Shown piece by piece: positions 1 through 10,282 of a DNA stretch of 55,051 nt. Below the pieces are notes generated by a model. That model was not told where the DNA came from, did no database searches, and saw only the letters and a program-made list of their open reading frames with translations. Numbering within the stretch: position 1 is the stretch's first letter; every line of letters starts with the position of its first letter. The position numbers and the translations under genes are program-made. The stretch comes from Achromobacter sp. Bel (GTDB lineage Bacteria > Pseudomonadota > Gammaproteobacteria > Burkholderiales > Burkholderiaceae_B): the NCBI RefSeq assembly GCF_012928505.1, contig NZ_JABBJN010000038.1:1-55051 (forward strand), read 5' to 3'.

Positions 1-663
1 GGCTTCTGCCTTGGCCGCTGGCGCCGCAGCCGCAGCGTCGGTCTTGGCGGCCGGAGCCGCCGCAGCGGCAGCGCCTTCCACCACGACCACGACCGAGCCC
101 TTGGCGACCTTGTCGCCGACCTTGACCTTCACTTCCTTGACCACGCCGCCTTGCGAGGCCGGGATCTCCATCGAGGCCTTGTCGGACTCGACGGTGATCA
201 GGCTTTGCTCGGCCTTGATCGTGTCGCCGACGGCGACCATGATCTCGATGACTTCCACTTCCTTGAAGTCGCCGATATCCGGCACTTCGATCTCGATCGG
301 GCCGCTGGCGGCAGCCGGCGCAGCGGCTTCGGCACGGGCGGCGGGCGCGGCAGCAGCGGCCTGCTTCGGCGCTTCCTTGGCGGCAGCCTTGGGGGCCTCT
401 TCCTTGGCGGCCGGGGCCGCAGCGGCTTCCGCTTCCACTTCCAGCACGACCGCGCCTTCGGCGACCTTGTCGCCGACCTTCACGGTGATGGACTTCACCA
501 CGCCGCCCTGCGACGCGGGGATCTCCATCGAGGCCTTGTCGGATTCAACCGTGATCAGGCTTTGTTCGGCCTTGATCGTGTCGCCCACCGCCACCAGCAC
601 CTCAATGACTTCCACTTCCTTGAAGTCGCCGATGTCCGGAACCTTGATTTGCACGATGCTCAT
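1..663 (-). CDS. aceF: Dihydrolipoyllysine acetyltransferase, E2 of pyruvate dehydrogenase (partial, N-terminal 221 residues)
   Basis: E2 core of the pyruvate dehydrogenase complex; it carries acetyl groups from E1 to CoA on swinging lipoyl arms. The visible part starts [14 protein letters not shown] and holds two lipoyl domains, about residues 1-80 and 120-198, each with the lipoylation motif [10 protein letters not shown] (lipoyl lysines about 43 and 162). The two domains are almost identical in protein and DNA. Between and after them are long Ala/Pro/Lys/Glu linkers, as usual for flexible E2 arms. The catalytic domain lies beyond the left edge. It starts 12 bases after the aceE stop, so the two genes form one operon. 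Identification is firm; total length is unknown. Confidence 0.96.
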   Translation of the reverse strand, partial: MSIVQIKVPDIGDFKEVEVIEVLVAVGDTIKAEQSLITVESDKASMEIPASQGGVVKSITVKVGDKVAEGAVVLEVEAEAAAAPAAKEEAPKAAAKEAPKQAAAAAPAARAEAAAPAAASGPIEIEVPDIGDFKEVEVIEIMVAVGDTIKAEQSLITVESDKASMEIPASQGGVVKEVKVKVGDKVAKGSVVVVVEGAAAAAAPAAKTDAAAAAPAAKAEA

Positions 664-675
664 GTCTCTTTACCC

Positions 676-3384
676 TCAGGCGTATTGCGGGTTGGCTTTG
701 TTCGGATTGATGCCGTACTTCTTGATGGCTTCGGCCACCTTGGCAACCGGGACCTTGCCCTCGTCGGCCAGGGCGCGCAGCGCGGCGACGACGACGAAGT
801 GGCGGTCCACTTCGAAGTGCTCGCGCAGCTTCGAGCGGAAATCCGAGCGGCCGAAACCATCGGTGCCCAGCACCTTGTATTCGCGGCCCTTGGGCACGAA
901 CGGACGGATCTGGTCGGCAAAGAGCTTCATGTAGTCGGTCGACGCGATGATCGGGCCTTCCGTCTTGGCCAACTGCTCCGTCACGTAAGCCACCTGCGGC
1001 TTCTTCTCGTCGGGGTGCAGCATGTTGTGGCGTTCGACGTCCAGGCCGTTGCGGCGCAGTTCGGTGAAGCTGGTGACGCTCCAGATATCCGAGGCGACGT
1101 CCCAATCGGCGGCCAGCAGGTCTTGCGCAGCCATGACTTCGCGCAGGATCGTGCCCGAACCCATCAGCTGCACGCGGTTCTTGCCCTTGCCGTGCGACTT
1201 CAGCTTGTACATCCCCTTGATGATGCCTTCCTCGTCGCCCTGGGTCAGACCCGGCTGCGGGTAGTTCTCGTTCATCACCGTCAGGTAGTAATAGACGTTT
1301 TCCTGGTCTTCCACCATGCGCTTCAAGCCATGCTGGATGATCACGGCCAGCTCATGGCCGAACGTCGGGTCGTAGGACACGCAGTTCGGAATGGTGGACG
1401 CCAAGATGTGGCTGTGGCCGTCTTCGTGCTGCAGGCCTTCGCCGTTGAGCGTCGTGCGGCCGGCAGTGCCGCCCAGGAGGAAGCCTCGCGCCTGCATGTC
1501 GCCCGCTGCCCAGGCCAGATCGCCAATGCGCTGGAACCCGAACATCGAGTAGTAGATGAAGAACGGGATCATGATGCGGTTGTTCGAGGAGTACGACGTG
1601 GCCGCCGCAATCCACGAGCTCATCGCGCCCGCTTCGTTGATGCCTTCCTGCAGAAGCTGGCCGTCGGCCGCTTCCTTGTAATACATCACCTGGTCCTTAT
1701 CGACCGGAGTGTATTTCTGGCCTTCCGGCGCGTAGATGCCGATCTGGCGGAACAGGCCTTCCATGCCGAACGTGCGCGATTCGTCGGCCAGGATCGGCAC
1801 GACGCGCGGACCCAGTTCCTTGTCGCGCAGCACCTGGTTCAGGATGCGCACAAAGGCTTGGGTCGTGGAGATCTCGCGACCTTCGGCGGTGGGTTCCAGC
1901 ACGGCCTTGAACGCTTCCAGCGCGGGCGCTTTCAGTTGCTCGTCGGCCTTCGCGCGGCGGCGCGGCAGGTAGCCGCCCAGCTCGGCGCGGCGCTCGTGCA
2001 GGTACTTCATTTCCGGCGAGTCTTCGGCCGGCTTGAAGTACGGCAGATCCGCCAGTTGGTCGTCGGGAATCGGGATGCCGAAACGGTCGCGGAATTCGCG
2101 GATCGATTCCAGCTCCAGCTTCTTTTGCTGGTGGGTCGGGTTCTTGGCCTGGCCCACGTGGCCCATGCCGTAGCCCTTGATGGTCTTGGCCAGGATGACG
2201 GTGGGTTGGCCGGTGTGGCTGGTCGCGGCGTCGAACGCGGCGTACACCTTGTGGGGGTCGTGGCCGCCACGGTTCAGGCGCCAGATGTCCTCGTCGCTCA
2301 TGCGCGACACGGCTTCCAGCAGCTTCGGGTGCTTGCCGAAGAAGTGTTCACGGACGAACTTGCCGTCGTTGGCCTTGTACGCCTGGTACTCGCCGTCCAC
2401 GGTGTCTTCCATGATCTTGCGCAGGATGCCTTCCTTGTCGTGCGCAAGCAGCGGATCCCAGTAGCCGCCCCAGATCAGCTTGATCACGTTCCAGCCCGAA
2501 CCGCGGAAGTCGCCTTCCAGTTCCTGGATGATCTTGCCGTTGCCGCGCACCGGGCCGTCCAGGCGCTGCAGGTTGCAGTTCACCACGAAGATCAGGTTGT
2601 CGAGCTTTTCACGCGCCGCCAGGGCGATGGCACCCAGCGATTCGGGTTCGTCCATTTCGCCGTCGCCGCAGAACACCCAGACCTTGCGGTTGCTGGTGTC
2701 GGCGATGCCGCGGGCGTGCAGGTACTTCAGGAAACGGGCCTGGTAAATGGCCATCAGCGGGCCCAGGCCCATCGACACCGTCGGGAACTGCCAGAAATCC
2801 GGCATCAGCTTCGGGTGGGGATAGGACGACAGGCCCTTGCCGTCCACTTCCTGGCGGAAGTGGTTCAGCTGGTCTTCGGTCAAGCGCCCTTCCAGATAGG
2901 CGCGGCCGTACATGCCGGGGGACGTGTGGCCCTGGAAATAGACCAGGTCGCCGCCGTGGTTTTCGTCTTCAGCGTGCCAGAAGTGGTTCTGGCCGCAGCC
3001 GATCATGGTGGCCAGCGAGGCGAACGACGCGATGTGGCCGCCCAGGTCGCCGCCGTCCGGCGGGTTGTGCTTGTTGGCGCGCACGACCATGGCCATGGCG
3101 TTCCAGCGCACGTACGAACGGATGCGCGATTCCAGCTCCAGGTTGCCCGGATGCGCGGGCTCCAGGCCCGGGGGAATCGTGTTGACGTAGGCGGTATTCG
3201 GCGAGAACGGGATGTGGGCGCCGGAGCGACGGGCTTCGTCGATCAGGCGTTCCAGCAGGTAGTGCGCGCGCTGCGGCCCTTCGCGATCAAGGACTGCCGC
3301 CAGGGCTTCGAGCCACTCCTGGGTTTCAAGGGTGTCTTCGTCGTTGGCAGCCTGCGGGGCGCCAGCCTGGGCGAAAGAGGACAT
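676..3384 (-). CDS. aceE: Pyruvate dehydrogenase E1 component, homodimeric type
   Basis: Thiamine-diphosphate-dependent decarboxylase that converts pyruvate and reductively acetylates E2. The product is 902 residues, close to E. coli AceE (887). Sequence supporting this includes the N-terminal SSYPHPKLMPDFWQFPTVSM stretch, the ThDP/Mg site GDGEMDEPES and the pyrimidine domain with SYDPTFGHELAVI. The ATG at 3384 is chosen because a CAGGAGA ribosome site lies just upstream; in-frame ATGs further upstream lack one and extend past the usual N-terminus. It is the first gene of an aceE-aceF operon on the minus strand, divergent from the sensor kinase at 3734. Confidence 0.97.
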   Translation of the reverse strand: MSSFAQAGAPQAANDEDTLETQEWLEALAAVLDREGPQRAHYLLERLIDEARRSGAHIPFSPNTAYVNTIPPGLEPAHPGNLELESRIRSYVRWNAMAMVVRANKHNPPDGGDLGGHIASFASLATMIGCGQNHFWHAEDENHGGDLVYFQGHTSPGMYGRAYLEGRLTEDQLNHFRQEVDGKGLSSYPHPKLMPDFWQFPTVSMGLGPLMAIYQARFLKYLHARGIADTSNRKVWVFCGDGEMDEPESLGAIALAAREKLDNLIFVVNCNLQRLDGPVRGNGKIIQELEGDFRGSGWNVIKLIWGGYWDPLLAHDKEGILRKIMEDTVDGEYQAYKANDGKFVREHFFGKHPKLLEAVSRMSDEDIWRLNRGGHDPHKVYAAFDAATSHTGQPTVILAKTIKGYGMGHVGQAKNPTHQQKKLELESIREFRDRFGIPIPDDQLADLPYFKPAEDSPEMKYLHERRAELGGYLPRRRAKADEQLKAPALEAFKAVLEPTAEGREISTTQAFVRILNQVLRDKELGPRVVPILADESRTFGMEGLFRQIGIYAPEGQKYTPVDKDQVMYYKEAADGQLLQEGINEAGAMSSWIAAATSYSSNNRIMIPFFIYYSMFGFQRIGDLAWAAGDMQARGFLLGGTAGRTTLNGEGLQHEDGHSHILASTIPNCVSYDPTFGHELAVIIQHGLKRMVEDQENVYYYLTVMNENYPQPGLTQGDEEGIIKGMYKLKSHGKGKNRVQLMGSGTILREVMAAQDLLAADWDVASDIWSVTSFTELRRNGLDVERHNMLHPDEKKPQVAYVTEQLAKTEGPIIASTDYMKLFADQIRPFVPKGREYKVLGTDGFGRSDFRSKLREHFEVDRHFVVVAALRALADEGKVPVAKVAEAIKKYGINPNKANPQYA

Positions 3385-3445
3385 CGTGTGTCTCCTGTTG
3401 GGGTTCGTTCGTGACCACACCCGCTTATCTTCTCGCGGACTCTGC

Positions 3446-3474
3446 ATGGTAGCCGGGATCATCCGGGCTACCAT
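3446..3474. repeat. Imperfect inverted repeat in the aceE leader
   Basis: Arms of 14 bases (3446-3459 and 3461-3474) are complementary apart from one mismatched position, with a one-base centre. On the minus strand this would form a hairpin about 60 bases before the aceE start codon. No T-run follows, so it does not look like an intrinsic terminator. It may be an operator or a leader structure. Confidence 0.5.
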
Positions 3475-3594
3475 GTCAGGCATGGGTCGGGGTGTTTTTC
3501 TAGAGACCTGCTTTGGGTCGGTTCCCTATCAGCCGGCATTCTAAGAAAGAAGATTAACCGCTCGCAAGGAAAATTTCATGTTGCGGTACGGCAT

Positions 3595-3615
3595 TTCATA
3601 ATGCGGAATTATGAA
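3595..3615. promoter_or_regulatory. Candidate operator between aceE and the sensor kinase
   Basis: Perfect 8-base arms TTCATAAT and ATTATGAA are separated by five bases. The AT-rich palindrome stands out from its GC-rich surroundings. Its size suits a dimeric regulator, perhaps of the IclR type, but the protein is unknown and no regulator gene for it is in view. Confidence 0.4.
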
Positions 3616-3733
3616 TGCAAGCTGAACGCCTCCTGAGCGCTCTTTTTACGGGTTACGGCAAAAGGGGGCATTGATTCCCGGCAATTCCCTGCCAACCCGC
3701 ACTAAAATGCGCGGTCTATCTGGCCCGAATTCC

Positions 3734-5488
3734 ATGTCCAGCGCGCCCAAGTCCAACATACCTACGCCGTTCCACGATCACGCCCGCACCCGCCGCCGCG
3801 GCGTGTACTGGGTCACGCCTGCCATGGTGCTGATCCTCTACATCTGTGTGATGGCCGTGTTCTTCTGGTTGCAACGCATTCATGACGACAGTGTCATGTT
3901 TGTCACGATCGACCAGGAAATGCGTCAACAACGCCTGATATGGGTCGTGTTGGCGCTGTCCTGCGTGATTGTCATCAGCTTGCTGATGCTGTGGCGCTAC
4001 ACCCGCTTCCGTTCCGCCGCCGAGGCCGCGCTGATCGCCGAAACCGGTTTCCGGCGCGCCATGGAAAACTCCATGTCCACCGGCATGCGCGTGCTGGACA
4101 TGGAGGGCCGCATCGCCTACGTGAACCCGGCTTTCTGCCGGATGATCGGCTGGAACGAGGCCGACCTGATCGGCCGCAGCCCGCCCTTCCCCTACTGGGT
4201 GCCCGGCCGCCACGAACAGCACCAGCACACGCTGGACGTCCTGATGTCCGGCAAGACGCCCAGCAGCGGCCTGGAAGTCGAAGCGCAGCGTCGCGACGGC
4301 TCGCGCTTCACGGCGCGCATGTATGTATCCCCGCTGCTGGACCCCAACGGCAACCAGATCGGCTGGATGACGTCCATGACGGACATCACCGAGCCCAAGC
4401 GCATCCGCGAAGCCCTGACGGCCGCGCATGAGCGCTTCATGACGGTGCTGGAAGGCCTGGACGACGCCATTTCAGTCACGGCCGACACCCACGACGGCCT
4501 GGAATTGCTGTTCGCCAACCGCACCTACCGCCGCGTGTTCGGCGCGCAGACCGGCGGCCACGACGAATTGCTGGCCGGCCGCCGCGGCCGCTTCACCGAC
4601 GAATCGGTGGAAGTGTTCGCGCCGTCCGTGCAGCGCTGGTTTGAAGTGCACCACCGGATGCTGGCCTGGACCGACGGCCGCCGCGTGCGCATGCAGGTCG
4701 CGCGCGACATCACCGAGCGCCGCGGCCACGAAGAGGCATCCCGCCTGCAGCAGGAAAAGATCCAGCTAACCAGCCGCCTGACGACGATGGGCGAAATGGC
4801 CTCGTCGCTGGCGCATGAACTGAACCAGCCGCTGACTGCCATCGCCAACTACAGCATGGGCGCCGTCGCCTTGGTCAAGGCGGGCCACACCAGCCCCAAC
4901 ATGCTGCTGCCGGCGCTGGAGAAGGCCGCCTCGCAGGCCGAACGCGCCGGCAAGATCATCAGCCGCATCCGCGAATTCGTGAAGCGCAGCGAACCGCGCC
5001 GCCAGCGCGTGGCCATCGGCCGCATTGTCGACAATGCGATCGGATTTGCCGAAATCGACGCGCGCAAGCGCCGCATCCGCATCGACAGCTTCGTGCCGTC
5101 GAACGCGCCAGACGTGCTGGCCGACCCGATCCTGATCGAGCAGGTGCTGCTGAACCTGCTGAAGAACGGGCTGGAAGCCATGGAAAAGAGCGAGTCCGAC
5201 GAGCTCAAGGTGGCGGTCATCCTGCACGAACAGCACATCGAAGTGGCCGTGGTCGACCGCGGCCATGGCCTGGCTGAGCCCGAGCGCCTGTTCGAACCTT
5301 TCTTCAGCACCAAGTCCCAGGGCCTGGGCATGGGGCTGAATATCTGCCGTACCATTATCGAATCGCACCACGGCCGCCTGTGGGCGGACCCCAACCCCGC
5401 CGGCGGTACGATTTTCCGCTTTACCCTGCCCTGCGCTGCGTCCCAGACGCAGGCCCAGAATGATCAGTCCGAGGAGTTGCACGCATGA
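3734..5488 (+). CDS. PAS-domain sensor histidine kinase (FixL/DctB-like)
   Basis: Membrane sensor kinase of a two-component pair. After a short cytoplasmic head there are two transmembrane segments flanking a loop of about 20-25 residues, then a PAS domain (RVLDMEGRIAYVNPAF), a second PAS-like domain, a HisKA dimerisation helix with the phospho-acceptor in SLAHELNQPLTAI (His about 361) and an HATPase domain with the N box NLLKNGLEAM and a G box ending GLGMGLNICRTII. The tiny periplasmic loop suggests that sensing is through PAS or the membrane. The start is uncertain: ATG 3734 follows a TAAAAT box at 3703, while TTG 3671 is also in frame. It overlaps the response regulator by 4 bases. The signal is unknown. 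Confidence 0.88.
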   Translation: MSSAPKSNIPTPFHDHARTRRRGVYWVTPAMVLILYICVMAVFFWLQRIHDDSVMFVTIDQEMRQQRLIWVVLALSCVIVISLLMLWRYTRFRSAAEAALIAETGFRRAMENSMSTGMRVLDMEGRIAYVNPAFCRMIGWNEADLIGRSPPFPYWVPGRHEQHQHTLDVLMSGKTPSSGLEVEAQRRDGSRFTARMYVSPLLDPNGNQIGWMTSMTDITEPKRIREALTAAHERFMTVLEGLDDAISVTADTHDGLELLFANRTYRRVFGAQTGGHDELLAGRRGRFTDESVEVFAPSVQRWFEVHHRMLAWTDGRRVRMQVARDITERRGHEEASRLQQEKIQLTSRLTTMGEMASSLAHELNQPLTAIANYSMGAVALVKAGHTSPNMLLPALEKAASQAERAGKIISRIREFVKRSEPRRQRVAIGRIVDNAIGFAEIDARKRRIRIDSFVPSNAPDVLADPILIEQVLLNLLKNGLEAMEKSESDELKVAVILHEQHIEVAVVDRGHGLAEPERLFEPFFSTKSQGLGMGLNICRTIIESHHGRLWADPNPAGGTIFRFTLPCAASQTQAQNDQSEELHA

Positions 5489-6107
5489 ACACGCCCCACC
5501 TGTCGAGCACGGTATTCATTGTTGACGACGACGAAGCGGTCCGCGATTCGTTGCGCTGGCTGTTGGAAGCCAATGGCTACCGCGTTCGCGCCTATGCCAG
5601 CGGCGAATCCTTCCTGGAAGACTACGACGCCAGCCAGATCGGCGTGCTGATCGCCGACGTGCGCATGCCCGGCATGAGCGGCCTGGAACTCCAGGAGCAG
5701 CTGATCGCCCGCAACGCGCCGTTGCCCATCGTGTTCATCACCGGCCACGGCGACGTGCCCATGGCCGTGTCCACGATGAAGAAAGGCGCGGTCGACTTCC
5801 TGGAAAAGCCCTTCAACGAGTCCGACCTGCGCGAGATCGTCGCGCGCATGCTGGAACAGGCCACGCAACGCGTCAGCAAGCACCAGGCCCAGAAGGATCA
5901 CGAAGCCATGCTGGCGCGCCTGACCGCGCGCGAGCAACAAGTGCTGGAGCGCATCGTCGCCGGCCGCTTGAACAAGCAGATCGCCGACGACCTGGGCATC
6001 AGCATCAAGACCGTCGAGGCGCATCGCGCCAACATTATGGAAAAACTGGAAGTGACTACCGTTGCTGATTTGATGAAAGTGGCCTTGGCCAAACCCGAGG
6101 CGCATGC

Positions 6108-6111
<4 letters not shown>
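5485..6111 (+). CDS. FixJ/NarL-family response regulator
   Basis: DNA-binding partner of the kinase just upstream. The 208-residue protein has a receiver domain with the acidic pocket VDDDE (14-17), phospho-acceptor Asp58 in LIADVRMPG and Lys108 in LEKPF, then a LuxR-type helix-turn-helix ([20 protein letters not shown] and [18 protein letters not shown]). Its start overlaps the kinase stop (ATGA) and its stop overlaps the folD start in the same way, so the three genes are probably translationally coupled. Target genes cannot be read from the sequence. Confidence 0.93.
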
Positions 6112-6959
<848 letters not shown>

Positions 6960-6971
6960 TCCCGGCCGTGC

Positions 6972-7052
6972 GGCCCGGGCGAATCGCCCGGGCCTGCCCC
7001 GGCCCCGCGCATCGTCCTGCCGGGGCCCGCTCCGCCCTTGCATTCGGGCGGA
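6972..7052. other. Cluster of GC-rich hairpins between folD and oligopeptidase A
   Basis: Three successive inverted repeats fill the spacer: 6972-6980 with 6986-6994 (9 bp, 5-base loop), about 6996-7002 with 7020-7026, and 7031-7037 with 7046-7052. None has a T-run, so they are not classical terminators; they could slow polymerase or protect the 3' end of the folD message. Confidence 0.5.
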
Positions 7053-7138
7053 TCGCCCTTACCTGATCCCTATGAACTCCGCCGGCGCCCGGGCGAATGC
7101 CCCGCGCGCTGCCTGCTATTGCTCACGCCGGTAACACC

Positions 7139-9217
7139 ATGACCCAGAACCCCCTGCTCGCCCCCGTTTCCGATCTGGTCGACTATGCGGCCGTCAAGCC
7201 CGGGCACATCGTGCCCGCCATCGAGGAACTGCTGGGCATCGCCCGCCAGGCGGTCGACCACGCGGCCGATGCCGCCCTGGCGCCCACCTGGGAAGCGGTG
7301 GTGGAGCCGCTGGACACCGCCTCCGAGCGCCTGTGGCGCGCCTGGTCGGTGGCAGGCCACCTGAACGCGGTCGTCAATACGCCGGAACTGCGTGAAGCGT
7401 ATAACGCCGCCCTGCCGCTGATCACCGAATTCTCGACCTGGGTCGGCCTGCACGAAGGCCTGTACAAGCAGTACCAGCGCCTGGCCGCCGCCCCCGATTT
7501 CGCTTCGTGGGCGCCGGTGCGCCGCCGCATCGTCGAGATGGCGTTGCGCGACTTCCGCCTGAGCGGCGTCGAGCTCCAGGGCGCCGACCGCGAGCGCTAC
7601 GCCCAGATCTCCGATCGCGAAGCCCAGGCGTCGCAGAAGTTCTCGGAAAACGTGTTGGATTCCATCGACGCCTGGTCACTGCTGGTTGAAGACGAAGCCC
7701 GCCTGGCCGGCATCCCGGCCGATGTGCTGTCTGCGGCCCGGGCTGCTGCCGAGGAAGACGGCAAGCCGGGTTGGAAGCTGACGCTGAAGATGCCGTGCTA
7801 CCTGCCCGTCATGCAGTACGCGCAAGACCGCTCGCTGCGTGAAACGCTGTACCGCGGCTACGGCACCGTCGCATCCGAACACGGCGATGGCCAGTTCGAC
7901 AACTCCCCGCTGATCGAAGAACTGCTGTCGCTGCGGGCCGAGGAATCGGGCCTGCTGGGTCTGGGCACCTTCGCCGCGCTGCGCTTGCAGACCCGTATGG
8001 CCCGCGACGCCCGAGAAGTGATCGTTTTCCTGCGCGACCTGGCCGCCCGCGCCAAGCCCTACGCCCAGCGCGACCTGGCCGAACTGACGTCCTACGCCAC
8101 CGGTGAACTGGGCTTGGACAGCCTGCAGCCCTGGGACGTGGCCTTCGCCTCGGAACGCCTGCGCGAATCGCGCTACGCGTACTCCGAAGACGAGGTGAAA
8201 CAGTATTTCACCGAACCGCGCGTGCTGGCGGGCTTGTATGAAGTGATCGAAAAATTGTTCGACGTGCGCTTGACGGAAACGCCCGTATCCACCTGGCACA
8301 GCGACGCACGCGGCGTGCGCGTGGAAAGCCCCGCGGGCGACCTGATCGGCTACCTGTACCTGGACTTGTACGCGCGTTCCGGCAAGCAAAGCGGCGCGTG
8401 GGTCGACAGCGAGCGCACGCGCCGCGTCGTGGCCGGCCGCGTGCAGACGCCCGTCGTCTACCTGACCTGCAATTTCTCGCGCCCCAATGGCGACCGCGCC
8501 GCCGTGCTGACGCACGACGACGTCATCACCCTGTTCCATGAAACCGGCCACGCCTTGCACGCCTTGCTGTCCGAAGTGGACGAACCGGGCGCCGCGGCGT
8601 TCGCCAGCGTGGAATGGGACGCCATCGAACTGCCCTCGCAGTTCATGGAGAACTTCTGCTGGGAATGGGCCGTGGTGCAAAAGCTGTCGGCCCACGTGGA
8701 TACGGGCGAAGCCCTGCCGCGCGCCCTCTACGACCGCCTGGTGGCGGCCCGCAACTACCAGAGCGGCATGCAGACCGTGCGCCAGATCGAATTCGCCTTG
8801 TTCGACATGCTGATGCACGACCGCGCGAAGGGCGCCACCATCGCCGAAGTGTTGGCGCTGCTGCAGGAAGTGCGCCAAGAAGTCGCGGTGCTGTTCCCGC
8901 CAGCATGGCATCGCTTGCCGCACGCCTTCTCGCACCTGTTCGCAGGCGGCTACGGCGCGGGCTACTACAGCTACAAGTGGGCGGAAGTGTTGTCCGCCGA
9001 CGCGTACGAAGCCTTCGAGGAAGCGGCAGCCAAACAAGCGGAAAATCAGGCCGGCAACGCCCTGGGCACGCTGGACCCGGAAACCGGCGCGCGCTTCCGC
9101 CGCGAAGTGCTGGCCGTGGGCGGCTCGCGTCCGGCAGCGGAATCGTTTGCGGCCTTCCGCGGCCGCGCGCCGCGCATCGACGCCCTGCTGCGCCATAGCG
9201 GCATGAGCGGCAACTAA
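7139..9217 (+). CDS. prlC: Oligopeptidase A, M3-family zinc metallopeptidase
   Basis: Cytoplasmic thimet-type oligopeptidase that trims short peptides and cleaved signal peptides. The 692-residue protein has the zinc motif HETGH at about residues 467-471 in TLFHETGHALHALL, the third ligand in the downstream EWDAIELPSQFMEN helix, and the substrate loop HAFSHLFAGGYGAGYYSYKW. ATG 7139 gives the expected MTQNPLLAPVSDL start; an upstream in-frame ATG adds 14 unlikely residues. It is followed by an intrinsic terminator. Confidence 0.95.
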   Translation: MTQNPLLAPVSDLVDYAAVKPGHIVPAIEELLGIARQAVDHAADAALAPTWEAVVEPLDTASERLWRAWSVAGHLNAVVNTPELREAYNAALPLITEFSTWVGLHEGLYKQYQRLAAAPDFASWAPVRRRIVEMALRDFRLSGVELQGADRERYAQISDREAQASQKFSENVLDSIDAWSLLVEDEARLAGIPADVLSAARAAAEEDGKPGWKLTLKMPCYLPVMQYAQDRSLRETLYRGYGTVASEHGDGQFDNSPLIEELLSLRAEESGLLGLGTFAALRLQTRMARDAREVIVFLRDLAARAKPYAQRDLAELTSYATGELGLDSLQPWDVAFASERLRESRYAYSEDEVKQYFTEPRVLAGLYEVIEKLFDVRLTETPVSTWHSDARGVRVESPAGDLIGYLYLDLYARSGKQSGAWVDSERTRRVVAGRVQTPVVYLTCNFSRPNGDRAAVLTHDDVITLFHETGHALHALLSEVDEPGAAAFASVEWDAIELPSQFMENFCWEWAVVQKLSAHVDTGEALPRALYDRLVAARNYQSGMQTVRQIEFALFDMLMHDRAKGATIAEVLALLQEVRQEVAVLFPPAWHRLPHAFSHLFAGGYGAGYYSYKWAEVLSADAYEAFEEAAAKQAENQAGNALGTLDPETGARFRREVLAVGGSRPAAESFAAFRGRAPRIDALLRHSGMSGN

Positions 9218-9236
9218 GGCCGGCGCTCTTCCCAGG

Positions 9237-9267
9237 AACGGCCCGCCGCGTGCGGGCCGTTATTTTT
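9237..9267 (+). terminator. Intrinsic terminator after oligopeptidase A
   Basis: Perfect 10-bp stem (9237-9246 with 9252-9261), 5-base loop, then ATTTTT. The T-run is on the plus strand. The last bases also contain the stop codon of the convergent methyltransferase. Confidence 0.88.
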
Positions 9268-10012
9268 CGTCCGCCGGCTTACGCGCCGACACGACCAGCC
9301 AGCGTCCGTGCACCGACTGCCTGGACCCCGCCTGCTTCCAGAAATCGCGGATTGCCTCGCTTTCCGCGCGCTTGATCCGCTGCCGGTAGTACAACTGCGA
9401 CGGCACGGCCAGCAAGTGCTCGATCCTCCGCTTGGGCTTGACCTCGTCGACCTCGTGCAGCGTGATGTCCACGAAACCATAGTGCGACAGCAGCAGATGC
9501 AACTGCGGAAAACTCCACGGGAAATACGTGATGTAGTCGGCACCGCGCCGGCGGCCTACCATGGGCCGGAAACCCGAATGGAACCCACGTATCAGGAACT
9601 GAAAGCGCGAGCGCAGATTCCAGGTGTTCGGCGTGGTGAGGATCAACGTGCCACCTGGACGCAGCGCACGGTGCAGGCTTTGGACCAGCACGCCCGGATT
9701 GGTCAGCAGGTGAATGGCCTCGCAGCAGACGGCTGCGTCGTACTCCTGGGCGACAGGCAGCGGCGCTTCCAGGTCGTGTTCAGTCACGGAACGATAGCCC
9801 GCGCTTGCCGGCGGAAACTCCCATAGCCCCACGCCATCGAGGACCACCTGCCGGCCGCTGGCGCCGGGCAGCGTGTCGCCCAGCCAGCCCAACCCACAAG
9901 GTGCGTCCAGCACCCGGTCGGCAACCCGGCTGCGCAGGATGTCCACCACCACTGGGTAATACGGATAGTACGGATAGCGAAGGGCGGTGCCCACGGCCAT
10001 GTCCACGTTCAT
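9260..10012 (-). CDS. Class I SAM-dependent methyltransferase
   Basis: About 250 residues with a Rossmann-type methyltransferase fold: motif I VLDAPCGLGWLGDTLP near residue 35, an acidic strand around EHDLEAPLP, and YDAAVCCEAIHLLTNPG and LRPGGTLILTTPNTWNLRSR as motifs II-III. This layout matches the Methyltransf_11/23 group. The substrate is unknown. ATG 10012 is preceded by AGGGAAG. The gene converges on the oligopeptidase gene and its stop sits in the terminator stem. Upstream, 270 bases separate it from the divergent SCO gene and show no further gene. Confidence 0.8.
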   Translation of the reverse strand: MNVDMAVGTALRYPYYPYYPVVVDILRSRVADRVLDAPCGLGWLGDTLPGASGRQVVLDGVGLWEFPPASAGYRSVTEHDLEAPLPVAQEYDAAVCCEAIHLLTNPGVLVQSLHRALRPGGTLILTTPNTWNLRSRFQFLIRGFHSGFRPMVGRRRGADYITYFPWSFPQLHLLLSHYGFVDITLHEVDEVKPKRRIEHLLAVPSQLYYRQRIKRAESEAIRDFWKQAGSRQSVHGRWLVVSARKPADEK

Positions 10013-10282
10013 AGCTTCCCTGAAACACTGCACTGACAAGGCCCTGAATGTAGTGCGCCGGCATGGCCCGGCGGGGCGAATTTGCCAGTTCTCCAACAAT
10101 ATTCAGACAAAGCTTCACAAGTCGGCGCGCCCCAACTCGCACCAGAAGTTTGCGCCAGGACAAGAAGCGTGCTCGCGGCACGGCGCCAGCGGCTTGGGGC
10201 GCGCCGCCCTGCCCGGGGCTTGCAGGTAGAATCGATGGGTTTGCCGGGCTTTCCCCTTCCAACCCTTTAGGCCCCTGGACTT

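Larger units (their letters stand above)
3385..3733. other. Divergent intergenic region aceE / sensor kinase
   Basis: No gene is visible in these 349 bases. They hold the aceE leader with a near-perfect stem-loop at 3446-3474, an inverted repeat at 3595-3615, two similar TTTCAT-NN-TGCGG half-copies at about 3574 and 3594, and a TAAAAT hexamer at 3703-3708 that could be the -10 box for the kinase operon. No good -35 match is seen for the latter. Confidence 0.5.

Noticed and set aside
151..3414. Very long plus-strand open frame opposite aceE, and similar giant antisense frames opposite the efflux pump (12983-16657)
   Set aside because: Their products are His/Gly/Arg/Gln-rich with no domain; they mirror the codon pattern of GC-rich true genes on the other strand.
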